This document shows, piece after piece, positions 1 to 14,726 of a stretch of DNA of 64,000 nt. Made by a program: the position numbers and the translations under genes. Source of the stretch: Panicum virgatum (lineage: Eukaryota > Streptophyta > Magnoliopsida > Poales > Poaceae); contig NC_053137.1 of NCBI RefSeq assembly GCF_016808335.1, forward strand, positions 49,934,281-49,998,280, given 5' to 3'. Position 1 is the stretch's first letter, and each line of letters opens with the position of its first letter. The notes under the pieces were generated by a model. The model was given only the letters and a program-made list of their open reading frames with translations. It did not search any database and had not been told where the DNA came from.

Positions 1-1098
1 TACTGCATAGGGGCCACACAAGATACCTTGGAGGCGAACAAAAAGACTAGAGTCGGTTATTTTCTACACCTAACCAGCAGGCCGATCCTACCTTCCAGAC
101 ACATGTGGCCACCGGACGTCCAGGTAGAGACGTAGGGCCTCCAGACCGACACGCATACCCTACAGACCACGTCCACGCACAGCGTAAAAGAGGTCGACAT
201 GACCAGGGTGGTTAGGAGGCGCTTCTAATTGTTTCTGTATTTTTGTTATGAACATGTCGTAATATTATACTTATTTCGTTCTCATACATCACCTATTTCG
301 TTCTCAGTTGCGTATGTGTATGAATTGCTAAATTATACTTTTCATATTCATCTACTTTACTAACGGTTTTTATTTCTATCCAAAATATTTAAAATCACAT
401 CTAATGCCGCACTTACGGGGAAGGTTTAACCTGCGGGAGGGGCCAGCCGCCCCCTTGCCGGGCGGCGGGTAGGCCTACTGCCCCGCCACCGGACGACGGG
501 TACCTACCGCCCAGCTGCCGGGCGGCAGGCTTCCCCAGGGACCAAAATGCGATTAAAAATAAATTTTATTTACATTAAGGTCCCTCCGCCCCGCAGCCGG
601 GCTGTAGGGGCCGGCCGCCCCGCAGCCGGGCTGTAGGGTATAAATCTGCAAATTATGAAACCGAAAATATATTTCTTTAAAAAATAATTTTGAAAAATAA
701 AAAAATAAAAAAAACGCCCGAAAAGGGCTGCACAAATCGCTACCATCCGACCCAACCCAACTGGAGAGGCCAGGGCGGCCCATCTTTTATTCGCGCCGGT
801 TCCTCTCGTCACCGATCGCCATGTCGTCGTGGCCCACAGGTAAGTGCTCCATCCAGTCCGTCGGGCCAGCAGAAAAACGCATCCGCGACCGTCCGTCTCC
901 GCGTCCCCTCCTCCTCGCCTCTCCTCCGTTCGGCCGGGTCCGGTCTCTCTCCCCAGTCCGCAACGGAAGGAGAGGAGGCGTCGTCGACCGCGTCACCGTC
1001 GAGCGAGAATCGCACGATCCCGAGGCGACCGAATCGCCGGAGAGGGAGAGGGGCAGGCACGCCGCGCGCGGGGAGGAGCTCGGGACCGCGTGGGGGGA
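1..1098. other. 5' flank without a recognisable gene
   Basis: No convincing coding region is seen. Positions 420-640 hold GC-rich, self-complementary stretches with repeated CCGGGCGGC-like words and two near-identical copies of a unit around CCCGCAGCCGGGCTGTAG (about 590-640). This looks like old transposon sequence. The GC-rich part from about 690 to 1098 is probably promoter and 5' UTR of the NHX gene. The ORFs there run through low-complexity GC-rich sequence and are not supported. Confidence 0.5.
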
Positions 1099-4000
1099 AT
1101 GGCGACGGGGTTGGCCGCGGCGGCGGCAGCAGCGGCGCCTCCCGTGGTGGCTTCGGCCACGGGATCATCGCCGGGGACGGTGGACGAGCAGAAGGCGGCG
1201 GGGGTGGGCATCCTGCTCCAGATATCGATGCTCGTGCTCTCGTTCGTGCTCGGGCACGTCCTCCGCCGCCGCAAGTTCTACTACCTCCCCGAGGCCAGCG
1301 GCTCCCTCCTCATCGGTGCGTTTCCACCGCCCGCCACCTTGCGATCGATCCTAGGAGGTTTTGGGCAAATGCTCTGTTAGAAATTTCGAAATGCCGATCA
1401 GCACATTTGGAGATGGGGATTCTAATTCCTTTTCGAGTGGGTATAGCCAACTGTCGCCACGATCACAGTGGATGATGCTAACGTGCTGCTTGAGTTCGCT
1501 GATGACAAGTTGCTGTTGCGACATTAAGCGTTCGGCCAAAGCCAATGTTCAGTTGGCATAGGAGTCCATTTCGAGAGAGAACTGGAAAGCGTTTTGGTTT
1601 ACCCCTCCGCATTCTACTAGACTACTACCATGGTGTGCAATGGCTGTAATTTGTCTGGGCTTGCAAATGAGCCTGCACCTTAGCATTATATTGACTTCAA
1701 TTTTTTGTAATATATGAGTTCTGAGGACCTTTAGGCTTTAGGAGCTTTTGCTTTTATTTTGTTCTTTTGATAAACGCATGAACTCCAATAGTAATGTTAT
1801 CTTGAATCAATATAATGAACTGTTATACACGTTTCTTTCGGTATACTGAAGCTTTCTGGATTTCACCTTGTGTCTGAGAAATGAGAAACCATTCAATATC
1901 TTATTGTGACAGGGATGATTGTTGGTGGGCTTGCTAACATATCAAACACTCAGAAAAGCACCAGGTCTATATGCTACATCTCTTATACCTTTTAGTCGAC
2001 CCAATCACCCCCACAAAGTGTCGTTCTTGTTATTTCTGAAAACCATATGATGTTCGTTTTCTTTCTTTGTTAATTCAGGAGATGGTTTAATTTTCGAGAG
2101 GACTTCTTCCTTCTCTTCTTACTTCCTCCAATTATATTATATCCTTGATTCTATTATCTTTTATTTCTTAATAATTACTTCTTGTGAAGTTTGTCATGTT
2201 TTACTTGACTGCATCTTACCCAGTCTGGATTCAGCTTAGCACCAGTAAGTGTTGGATTCTTAAGCCCCTTAGTTGCCTACTATATCCAGCGTAGTTAATC
2301 ATAATATAATTTTCTTTTCTTTTGTAGAAACCATTCTTTTCGAACTTCGGTGCTATCATAACATTCGCAATCCTTGGGACCTTCATTGCCTCAATAGTTA
2401 CAGGTCTTCTTGTGTAAGAACCGTTTCTATTGCTTTTATACATACTCCTCCATTGATAAATGAAAGTAATATAATTTACACTTCTTGTGGCAGCTACCTT
2501 GGTGGGCTATTATACATTATCTACAGGCTCCCATTGGTTGAGTGTATGATGTTTGGCGCTCTTGTGTCAGCAACTGACCCTGTAACAGTTTTGTCAATAT
2601 TTCAGGTTTTTGTCACTGCTTCTTAAATAATAGTCAAAAGAATGCTTGCATGCTTTAATTCTATATTGAACCACATGACTACACATTGCTCAAATCTACT
2701 GCTGTCTTGAAAGAAACAATTACACAATGTTTGTGTATTGCAGGAACTTGGCACCGATACAAATCTCTATGCACTGGTTTTTGGAGAATCAGTTTTGAAT
2801 GATGCTGTATGCAGAAACTTTTCTTTACCTAATATCCTTTTGTTTAAATTAATAAATTAGTTCTGCTCATGCTTACATAAGTCTTTTGCCCTTTTATGGT
2901 CTGTCAATTAAGGTGGCTATATCCTTATACAGGTGCGGATATAATTCCCTCGATAAATTTGCCTTGTGCACTCTTTTAAATCTTCCAATAATCATATTTT
3001 AAATAGCTTTAGCTTTCAGGACTATGGCAACTATGAGGACACACCCTTCTGGACAAAACTTTTTTCTTGTAATTCTAAGGTTTCTTGAGAATTTTGTCGG
3101 ATCAATGTCATCAGGTATTTCATAACTCTTTATTCATCTTAGCTATTATTCCCTCTTTTTTATTTTTATGTATTGTTTCGTTTCTTATATTTCAATGACA
3201 TTTTTTTCTCTTGTAGGCATTGGTGTTGGACTAATCTCTGCTCTCATATCCTTTAATCTAACTTTACTTCATGAAAACAAACATGATTAGTCATGAAAGT
3301 TGTGAGGGAGGTTTGGCTTCTCTCATATGCATTTTTGTAATTTTGTCAAGTCACACCTCAATATTGCTACTCCTTAATTCTATCAAACCTCTTCAAGTAT
3401 GCAGCACTGGGCGTTGAGAAGTAAGTAGAAGGTGTCACATGCAATTTGTTTGCAACCAGATCTCATCACTTAAACAACTGAACTTTGTATCACTTTCAGC
3501 CTTCAAAATCTGGAGAGTTGCTTGTTTGTGCTTTTCCCATACTTCTCGTAAGAGTTATTTGAACTTCCTTTAGTCTTAAGTTTCATTTAAAAGTTTCTGT
3601 TAGTTACCCCCATTTATACTAGGTACATGCTAGCTGAAGGCATTGGTCTATCCGGCATTGTTTCTATTCTCTTCACTGGTATTGTAAGTTCAACTCTCAT
3701 AATGTTTCCTTGAATTATTCGGGAAAAAAAATGTTGCCTTGAATCCTGTTTGACTCGGAAAATGCTTCCATTTATCTTCCAAGTGTGTAACTTCAAAATT
3801 CAAGTTCAGTAACCAAATTTGAATTACTGGATTGCTTACTAAAGAATTTTACTTCCAGGTGATGAAGAGATACACATTCTCAAACTTATCAGAAGATTCT
3901 CAGCGTTTTACAGCTCGCTTTTTCCATCTTCTTTCATCACTGGCAGAAGCTTTTGTGTAGGCCAAACTATAGTTCAGCTTGCATATGTAAACAACTCTAG

Positions 4001-5927
4001 ATGATGAGTTGGTTGTGGTTCTATGCAGGTTCATATACATGGGATTTGATATTGCAATGGAACGCCAAAGCTGGTCACATGTTGGATTCATATTTTTCTC
4101 AATTGTATCCTTCCATTGGATTAAACCACCAACCCTCTACTCTACACACTATTTCATGAAATAGGTTTACATTCTGTTGCTTCCTTAATCTCTTATTTGT
4201 CAATGACATGCAGATCTTCATACTACTTGCAAGGTACATGACCGACTGAAATACTTCTGCCATTATTTCGTTTGGTTTGGTTGTGTATCATCGCAGATAT
4301 TTTGAAAAATACTTTCCATTTTCTCTGTCTTTATGCCGCATAGCTATATTAAAATGTTAGTTTCTCATCTCCTTTCATTATGAAGGGCTGCAAATGTCTT
4401 CTCTTGTGCATACATACTGAATTTGGCACGACCACCGCATTGCCAAATACCTAGGCAATATCAGCAGGCTCTTTGGTATAGTGGTATGTCTGCTATAAAA
4501 TATGTTCTCTTTTGATGAGTCTGCCATAAACTATCTCGTCATAATTTCATGCTTCTAACTACTGTGCTTGCTTATTCAGGGCTTAGAGGAGCTATGGCTT
4601 TTGCCCTCGCTCTTCAGTCTGTTCATGATCTTCCTGGTGGACACGGCGAGACAATTTTTACTGCTACCACGTCTATTGTTGTTCTAACTGTAAGTTCCTG
4701 GATGTAATTCTCTCCATAGTAGTATATCAAATTAACCAATAATGTCCATGAAAACGATTTGGATGGTATGCCTCAGAATTATGTGATCCTACAACATACA
4801 AGGCCTTACCTCAAATGCAAGGATTTTACTTGATACAGACCGAATTGATTCTTGTAGAGTTCTTTCAAAATTCCTGCTGAGAAACCTCACCGGCCATAAA
4901 TAACTCTCGCATGGTAATATTTAAGGTACTACTTATTGGAGGCTCAACTGGAACGATGCTTGAAGCTCTACAAGTAGTTGGGGACAGCAACCGTTACCAC
5001 CAGCTGTACGAGGTAAGTTCCTTTGCAGTGTGTAATAACACAGATAAAGCAGTTTAGTTCTTCTGCAAAAGGTGTACCCACATTGCCACATTGCAGTCCT
5101 TGGCTCTTTGCACCTCCCCTCTTGTAGTTGGAAGTAGGGCAGAGGGACGCTACACGGATGCACTTGTCATCTGTAGAGAAATTTACAAACATGTCATGGG
5201 CTACAAGGATTTATTTTGGTGCTTACAAGCGGACCATATGGCCGCTTGTATTTCATCTTTGTACACCATGAGGGTTACTGATGGTTTGTGTATTATAATT
5301 GGCCGGCTTGCTAAATGCAGGAGAATTCCGATGGCAACGACACTGGTTACATGGGACAAAATTACGATGAAGGACCATCCACTTCAAGCAAATTCAAATC
5401 GAAACTTAGAGATATAAGGAGAAGGTGAACTAACTAGTTCCTATCTTAATTTATTGATTGATTGCGTTAACCTATCACCACAGACCAAGTGCTTCTTCTC
5501 ACCCTGGTGCACCTCAATTTCTGTTTTGCAGCACCTCATCTTTCGCTTTACTGGACAAAAATTACCTTACTCCCATTTTCACCTCGCGAAATGGGGATCG
5601 CAACGATGACACACCAGATAATAGCCCCAGTAAGAGAACTTGTCCCTGTAGCTTAGATACGCTTTCCCTAGAGAAGCAAAGATCGGAATTTGTTCACTTT
5701 ATTCTCATTCCTTACTCTCCAGCATCTAGAAAGTCGGCTTTACCTTTTTTGAAACGAAAGTGGACCCTCCTTGATTCATGTGTTCCTTGAGGACTAACTG
5801 TAACTGTGTTCCTTGAGGACTAACTGTAACTGTGTTCCTTGAGGACTAACTGTAACTCTTGGATGCAGTCGCAGATAAAGAATTGACGGTATCCAGAGGT
5901 CCTAGTGATTTGGAGGAACATGATTAA
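1099..5927 (+). CDS. NHX5/6-like: Endosomal Na+(K+)/H+ antiporter, NHX5/NHX6 class (CPA1 family)
   Basis: Plant NHX5/NHX6 exchange K+ or Na+ for protons in Golgi, TGN and prevacuolar membranes and set their pH. My model has 22 exons: 1099-1315, 1913-1964, 2079-2138, 2220-2244, 2328-2413, 2494-2605, 2744-2806, 2913-2932, 3020-3114, 3217-3245, 3389-3420, 3500-3547, 3623-3683, 3859-3956, 4029-4104, 4214-4233, 4386-4483, 4580-4689, 4926-5012, 5321-5424, 5532-5629 and 5869-5927. All phases agree and give 549 aa, close to the usual length of this class. Recognisable blocks are [19 protein letters not shown] near the N-terminus, the amiloride-type motif [12 protein letters not shown] (about residues 99-110), [22 protein letters not shown] and [13 protein letters not shown]. 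The ATG lies in a GC-rich context and is the first that keeps the family N-terminus. The short last exon is the least certain part. Introns 3, 10 and 15 look U12-type. Family assignment is secure; choice between NHX5 and NHX6 is not possible here. Confidence 0.93.
2139..2219 (+). other. U12-type AT-AC intron (NHX intron 3)
   Basis: The donor is ATATCCTT, the U12 AT-AC consensus. The acceptor ends CTTAC. A branch-point-like TTACTTGAC (2201-2209) lies about 11 nt upstream of the acceptor. Splicing here restores the conserved [13 protein letters not shown] reading; no GT-AG pair does. Confidence 0.88.
3246..3388 (+). other. U12-type AT-AC intron (NHX intron 10)
   Basis: The donor is again ATATCCTT. 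The acceptor ends AAAC, with branch-point-like CTCCTTAAT at 3370-3378, about 11 nt upstream. Splicing joins GLISAL to [11 protein letters not shown] as the family requires. Confidence 0.88.
4105..4213 (+). other. U12-type GT-AG intron (NHX intron 15)
   Basis: The donor GTATCCTT matches the GT version of the U12 consensus. TTCCTTAAT at 4181-4189 matches the branch point, although its 25-nt distance to the acceptor is at the long end for this class. Splicing joins FFSI to IFILLAR. Confidence 0.72.
5779..5856 (+). repeat. Three perfect tandem copies of a 26-bp unit in the last NHX intron
   Basis: Units lie at 5779-5804, 5805-5830 and 5831-5856 and appear identical. The unit contains TTCCTTGAGGACTAACTG. 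The last copy ends 12 bases before the proposed final exon, so each copy brings a pyrimidine-containing stretch and a TAAC word close to the acceptor. Confidence 0.9.
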
Positions 5928-6522
5928 TAGTTGCAGATATGAAAAGTGGTCATCTTCCAGGAATCTACACAGTACCTTCCTCCGATTACCAAAAGTCGGG
6001 ATACAAAGTGGTTATTTTCGAGGAATCTACACAGTACCTCTCTCCGTGTCCAAAAGTCGAAAGTGCAATTAAACATTCTGACAGAGCTGTATAAACTGAA
6101 TTAGGCTAGTTAAACATAGGATTCTGGACGTACGTATAGAGTTAAACATATGTGGAACCTACCATACTTGAAAATTATGTTCTGGTCCGTTCCAAATGAG
6201 ACTCTTTGTGCGTACGGATGCATCTGTGTTCTTCTACACCTGCGCCAGCTGCAGGTTCCTCGAAACTGTATGTCCAGATCTCTATTGCTGAACCCTTCCG
6301 CACCTTGTTGTATGTGCGCCAGTTGCAGGATGCGTCGTTTTCTCTCTTTCCCCAAATCTTCAGCGAACGAACCTTTTTCTCCTACGTGTCTATAAACTTT
6401 GTTTTGAAAAATTCCGTATCTCAAAGAGGCCCTCAAAAATCAAAACTAGATTCGTACGTGGAAATACGTACCAAATACGTACAACTTTTTTCTTCAACAT
6501 TTCATCAACCAAAAAATGTCCA

Positions 6523-9994
<3,472 letters not shown>

Positions 9995-11635
9995 AGCTTT
10001 TTATAGCTTTTTATGCTTCGCTTATCTCCAGTTACCAGCCGAAGCTTAATCTTGACTACTGTTTGAGGTTTTTTGCACGTTATCGGTTCTCTTGCTGGCC
10101 AGGCGATGAGTTTGGTTCAGCTGCTATGGTAGTATTCTGTCAAACAGTTTGCCGTTATTATTCCTAATGCTACAAGTATAGTATGTTAGAAATATTGTGT
10201 GTGTTTTTTTTTTTGAAAATTCTGTTTTTTACCTAAGTGCTTTCCATACGTACTCCGCCTTTTATTTTAACCACCCAATAAGGTGCCAGTACGTTGTTTG
10301 TTTTATGCAATACGTCTTCAGCCGAGCTGCACTGCACACCACAATCCAAAAGAACGTAGGCACCTACGCTGTCACCAGCGATAGAATGAAGCAACGTGGG
10401 AATTAGCTTCATTTTCTACTTCAGTCCGCATGGATTGTGAATTTGTGAGGGAATGAGTTCATCCGAAGCAGGATTCCTTCAATCCGCATGAACTGTCAGT
10501 TGTGAGGGATTCGGTTTATCCAAGCAATTCCAGAGCAGGATTCGTTGCTTGTGTCGTATTTGTGCAAAGCAGAGTATAGCTTGCTACATCTTGATATTGT
10601 ATACGAAACTTTGTTGCAATAAGCATAGGTGGTATCAGCAAATAGGACATGAAATTCATAGGTTTATCATATAATTTGAAAATGGAACTTGGGCTCCTGA
10701 CCGCGTGGACTAGTCCGACGAATTCAGTAACAAGGGATTTCTTGTTGGCATGCCATATCTTTGGGCAAATGTCGATGTGCTATAAAATTGCAATTTCAGT
10801 AGAGAACAGATATTTTGGAGTGCACAAAATGGAAATTATGTCACAAAGTCACATTAATTAATATATCTGAAGTTATGAACCGTAGCAAGTTGCCCAAGTC
10901 TAAGCACGTTTGAGGAGCTTCTCATAGGTTTCACTTCCATGCAGCCTGAGTTAAGAGTTACCAACCGAACAGAGTGAATTAGACTTCTCTAGCTGATCTT
11001 GTCTATACAACATAAACACTGAACGTTTTATATTTTAGTTTTTTTTTAATACATTCACGTTTAGACCCCTGCGCGATTTATACCCATTCACCCCGTTCGG
11101 CTGGTGGACAGCCTCCAGCCTCTACAGTATTTTTCTCTCTAACAGCTCCAGCCACCAGGCAAGTATATTGTGGAACCCAGAGGTCGGCGCCATAACTCGC
11201 GGCGCCGAGATGTCATGGCGCCGGGGTCGGCGGCTCGGCGCCCGTTCCAATATACCTCGACAGCTTCTCTCTCCCTGCAGGCTTTCCTTCTCTCCACGCG
11301 AGCTCTCTCGCTGCGCTCTCCTCCGCCACCGCCGCTCGCCGGCCGCGTCTCGTCCTCCGCGTGCCGGCCGCGCCGCCGCGTCCGCCCTCCCCTCTCACCG
11401 CCCTGTCCGCTGCCCTCGTCCGGCCGCCGTCCTCCGCGAGCACCGGGGGCGAAGGCGGCAGGACACAGCGCGCCTCGGCGGCCCCGCGGGCCGGCGGTCG
11501 TCCGGTCCGGGCCCCGCTCCCCCGGCGCTCTGCGGCCGCACCTCCCGTCGCCGCACCGGTGAGTTCTCCTGTTCAGATTCCGATTAGTACAGCGAATGGG
11601 TCGCTTCAAAATGGGGAATTTTTGTTGGGTACGTT
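9995..11635. other. HSP90 3' flank and unassigned GC-rich exon-like block
   Basis: The first few hundred bases are HSP90 3' UTR and spacer. Positions 10400-10560 hold diverged copies of a word around GTGAGGGA. Positions 11090-11160 resemble one end of a common grass MITE (TTCGGCTGGTGG, then TACAGTATTTTTCTCTC). Positions 11168-11562 are GC-rich with several overlapping open frames and a good donor after CACCG at 11563. This could be a first exon or UTR of a lost gene, perhaps the TBC gene remnant further on. No protein is recognised. Confidence 0.4.
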
Positions 11636-11640
11636 ACCGT

Positions 11641-12242
11641 TGTTAGAAATTATATGGAGGCCCAGACATAACGGAGCACAACGGATTAAGATAATGAGCC
11701 TAACTCAATCCAAAAGACTAGTCTGATAGGTGAGGATTGCTTGGTCTTATATGTTGTACTCCCCCTACATTAATTTGCAATGTGGGACTAAACCCAACAA
11801 TCTCCCCCGGTCACACATTGGGTACCCAACAATCTCCCCCGGTCACACATTGGGCCCAAATCTTCTATTAGAAGGCATCATCACGGGCCTTAAGTTTTTT
11901 TTTAGATCCGAACGGAGATGCCATTTTTTTTTTAAACTCTCCAAATGTGGATCCGAACGAGCTCCCCCGTCACAAGAGTAATTTCATCTCCAATGTCACA
12001 AAGACGTGACTATTGAACGGAGATAACGGGCTCCCCCGTCAACGTGTGAAAGAGATTGTTAGCTTATGGGCTCTGATACCACTTGTTAGAAATTATATGG
12101 AGGCCCAGACATAACGGAGCACAACGGATTAAGATAATGGGCCTAACTCAACCCAAAAGACTAGTCTGATAGGTGAGGATTGCTTGATCTTATATGTTGT
12201 ACTCCCCCTACATTAATTTCCAATGTGGGACTAAACCCAACA
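11641..12242 (-). mobile_element. TRIM-type mini LTR retrotransposon with perfect 5-bp TSD
   Basis: Two nearly identical 159-bp LTRs lie at 11641-11799 and 12084-12242. They begin TG and end CA on both strands. The target duplication ACCGT is at 11636-11640 and 12243-12247. On the minus strand the primer binding site TGGTATCAGAGCCC (12068-12081) is complementary to initiator Met tRNA and lies 2 nt inside the 5' LTR. A purine tract GGGGGAGA precedes the other LTR, so the element reads on the minus strand. The interior is only about 284 bp and codes for nothing, as in TRIMs. The PPT-proximal block is duplicated (about 11792-11850). High LTR identity implies a recent insertion. Confidence 0.93.
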
Positions 12243-12247
12243 ACCGT

Positions 12248-13720
12248 ACGCGTTGAAATTTCCAGACGATGATTCGCACACCGATTCTCAAAAGTTAAGC
12301 TCGTCTGGTGGCACCGTGGGAGCGGTAGATTGTTCGGTAATATTATTCTTACGCAATGTGCTTTAGCCTTTAGATTAAGATAAAAAATTAACCTTTTTTT
12401 GTTGCACAAGTCCTCAGAACCAGCTACTAGGTGCTTTTTGTACGCTTTGATCTAGTTAAGTCTTGCTCAGCAGCTCGCAGTAGTAGGCACAAAGTTCTGG
12501 CTCACTTATAGTGCTAGTTGTGTGAAATGTAGATTGGCGGCTTGGTCAATTTAGTATGAGAATCAAAGGAACAATTTAGCCTATTAATCACACAATTTTA
12601 GATGGTTTCGGCGTCCATTTTAGGATCTTACTAGAACATTGCGCGGCGTTGTCGCGCAGAAATATGCCCTCCAGTTCAGGTTTATTTTAAGAAATTGAAC
12701 TGCAAAAAGTTCGGGGGGATTTTCGTAAAATTGGTAGACTGCGGGGGTTATTTGGTAAATTTGGCGTCGACGGAGTACCGGTCGATTACTGAAAAGTTCA
12801 AGGGGTTTTTTCATAAAATTGATGGACTTCATAATTATTTTAACAAAGTTTAGGTTTTTTTTTTCAAAAATTCACGGAGTCCGGCACGATTACTGAAAGT
12901 TCATTTTTTTTGTAAAGTCAGGTTCCACAAAGTCCGAGGGGTTTTCCGTTAAATTGATGGACTCCGTGTTCATTCTAATAAAGCTCGGGTTTTTTTTTGC
13001 AAAATTTACGTCCCTATCTATTTTTGACCGTCGGATCGTGATCCGACGGCCGATGTTTTCCGGCCTACGTGGCCCATCTCTCCGACCAGAACTGCGACGC
13101 GGTTTCAGTCATTAAAGATTTCTTGGCAGTGGTAGTCTGGTAGAAAACCATGAGGCCTCCAACGAGGGGCGATATCGCCAGCCAAAACATTATTTTAGTT
13201 GATAAACAGTACGAAAACCTTCTCGCTAGCACTAGCAGCCAGATATTCGCCTAGCTCGCACGTTTCCCGATGTCTCTGCCTCTCACACACACAACTCCCA
13301 AAACGTTGCTTGCTGGTGTGTGCAGTCTCTCTCTCCTCCATGTCTGCCGACGACTTCGACAGCTTGTTGGAGGAGGCCTGACTTGTCGATCTGTGTTATG
13401 GATAGCGTTTCATCAAATGCTTAGCAAACCTGGCATTAATTGCGGCTAATTTTGAATTTAATACCCTAGGCGTTTGTGCTAGTAGCTTCTGGATATGCTC
13501 GATTTTGAGTTGTTTATATACATTTTTGGTAACCAAAAAGTACTGGGTTTTTGCTATTGAGTCTAGCTTAAAATTGGCTGCAGCATTACTTCAATTTGGA
13601 ACGAAAGTCTGTAAATGCTGCAGCCAAGTTGTATCTTAGCTGTTGTGCAACAATTTCAGAACGTGGAATCATCAGTCAACTGCAACTTATTCTTTTTCTC
13701 CTACCACATTTTATATCTAG
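12248..13720. other. Non-coding spacer with transposon-like repeats
   Basis: No gene is supported. Positions 12640-13010 contain diverged repeats of words such as AAAGTTC, GGGGATTTT and AAATTGATGGACT, typical of old DNA-transposon interiors. A perfect hairpin with 10-bp arms CCGTCGGATC / GATCCGACGG and a 2-nt loop lies at 13028-13049. Confidence 0.45.
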
Positions 13721-14065
13721 GGGTGGAATTAAATCTCCATGGTCTCGAAGAAAAAGAAAATGAGCACTTTCTTGTCAACACTGGAACAGTCTATTTTCAT
13801 CAAACGGGAAGCTTCGTGGTGGGGGGAGAAAGTTTCTAAAGAAAGTTTGCAGTGGGGTAAGCATTGTTGTTATCTAGGACTTCTTTGTATGTATACAACC
13901 TCTGACTGATTTATGTTATAGGTTAACTATGCACATTCTGCATGCAATCGCATGTTGTGCAGCCTTTTTTTCACTTTGATGGTAAACTAAGTCTATATTA
14001 TATTAATGTTTCTAGGGAATTGAACCAGGCATCCGGGCTGAAGTTTGGCCATTTCTACTTGGAGT
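13721..14065 (+). pseudogene. Remnant of a TBC-domain Rab GTPase-activating protein gene
   Basis: Two exons can be read: 13721-13856 and 14016-14065. In matching phase they encode a stretch containing GGIKSPWSRRKRK, then a stop, then ALSCQHWNSLFSSNGKL, KFLKKVCSGG and IEPGIRAEVWPFLLGV. This is the start of the TBC (Tre2/Bub2/Cdc16) domain region as I recall it from plant Rab-GAPs. The stop is TGA at 13761-13763, where an Arg codon (CGA) is expected, a simple C to T change. No later TBC exons follow; a Stowaway-like MITE and a MuDR-type transposase gene come next. I therefore call it a truncated pseudogene. Confidence 0.75.
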
Positions 14066-14194
14066 GTAAGATGATTCTCCTATGTGCTTATGTATTCAAT
14101 ATTATGTAGCAATGATCTTGTTAACATAGTTTGACATGATAAATGAATATAGAGTTCTAGAAGTCAGTCTAACTTGTTCTGTTCTTGTGAAATA

Positions 14195-14395
14195 CTCTAT
14201 TTCAAAATATGAGGTGCATCAGGATTTGAAAGTGACAACTTTTGTGGTTTTTGATGAGCAATTAGTTAAATTATATGGATAATTATCGATTTGTAGCAAT
14301 TGATAATATGTTGCATGAGTAATTGATTATGGTCAACATGTACTTTTTAATACTTTCTTAATCCTAATACGCCTTATAAAAAGAAATGAAGGGAG
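14195..14395. mobile_element. Stowaway-like MITE
   Basis: The ends are CTCTATTTCAAAATATGAGG and, on the other strand, CTCCCTTCATTTC followed by TTATAAGGCGTATTAGG. They resemble the grass CTCCCTCCGT Stowaway ends, with TA on both sides (14193-14194 and 14396-14397). The two ends are diverged, so it is old. Confidence 0.55.
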
Positions 14396-14726
14396 TAGTA
14401 TGGTGATTGGTGTCTACAGGTTCATAACAGTTTGAAAGATACAAGTGCGGTCCCATGTGATAACTTCCTCTTATTAGAATTAGAGTACTCCTATGATTTG
14501 ACAAAATTAATCTTATCCTTTTGATTCTCTCGATCCAGTTTCAACATACAGTGCACTCCTCTGTCCTTTTGCTAGATATTTAGTTAGTTACCAAATTTAG
14601 ATAGTTAGACAATGTTGTTAGTTAGTTAGATATATAGTTCGGTACTTTAGTTAGTTATGAAATGTTATAAGTTTTTTTTTTGTGTATTATACTCGCAATA
14701 ACTTTCGTGTTGTGCATACCAACTAG

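Noticed and set aside
690..1475. Long overlapping GC-rich ORFs (up to 261 codons) across the first NHX exon
   Set aside because: They run out of frame through the NHX leader and first exon, with Arg/Pro/Ser-rich composition and no conserved motif.
11641..12242. A Cassandra-type TRIM
   Set aside because: The LTR start resembles other TGTTGGG TRIMs, but I see no 5S rRNA-like promoter block in the LTR, which defines Cassandra.
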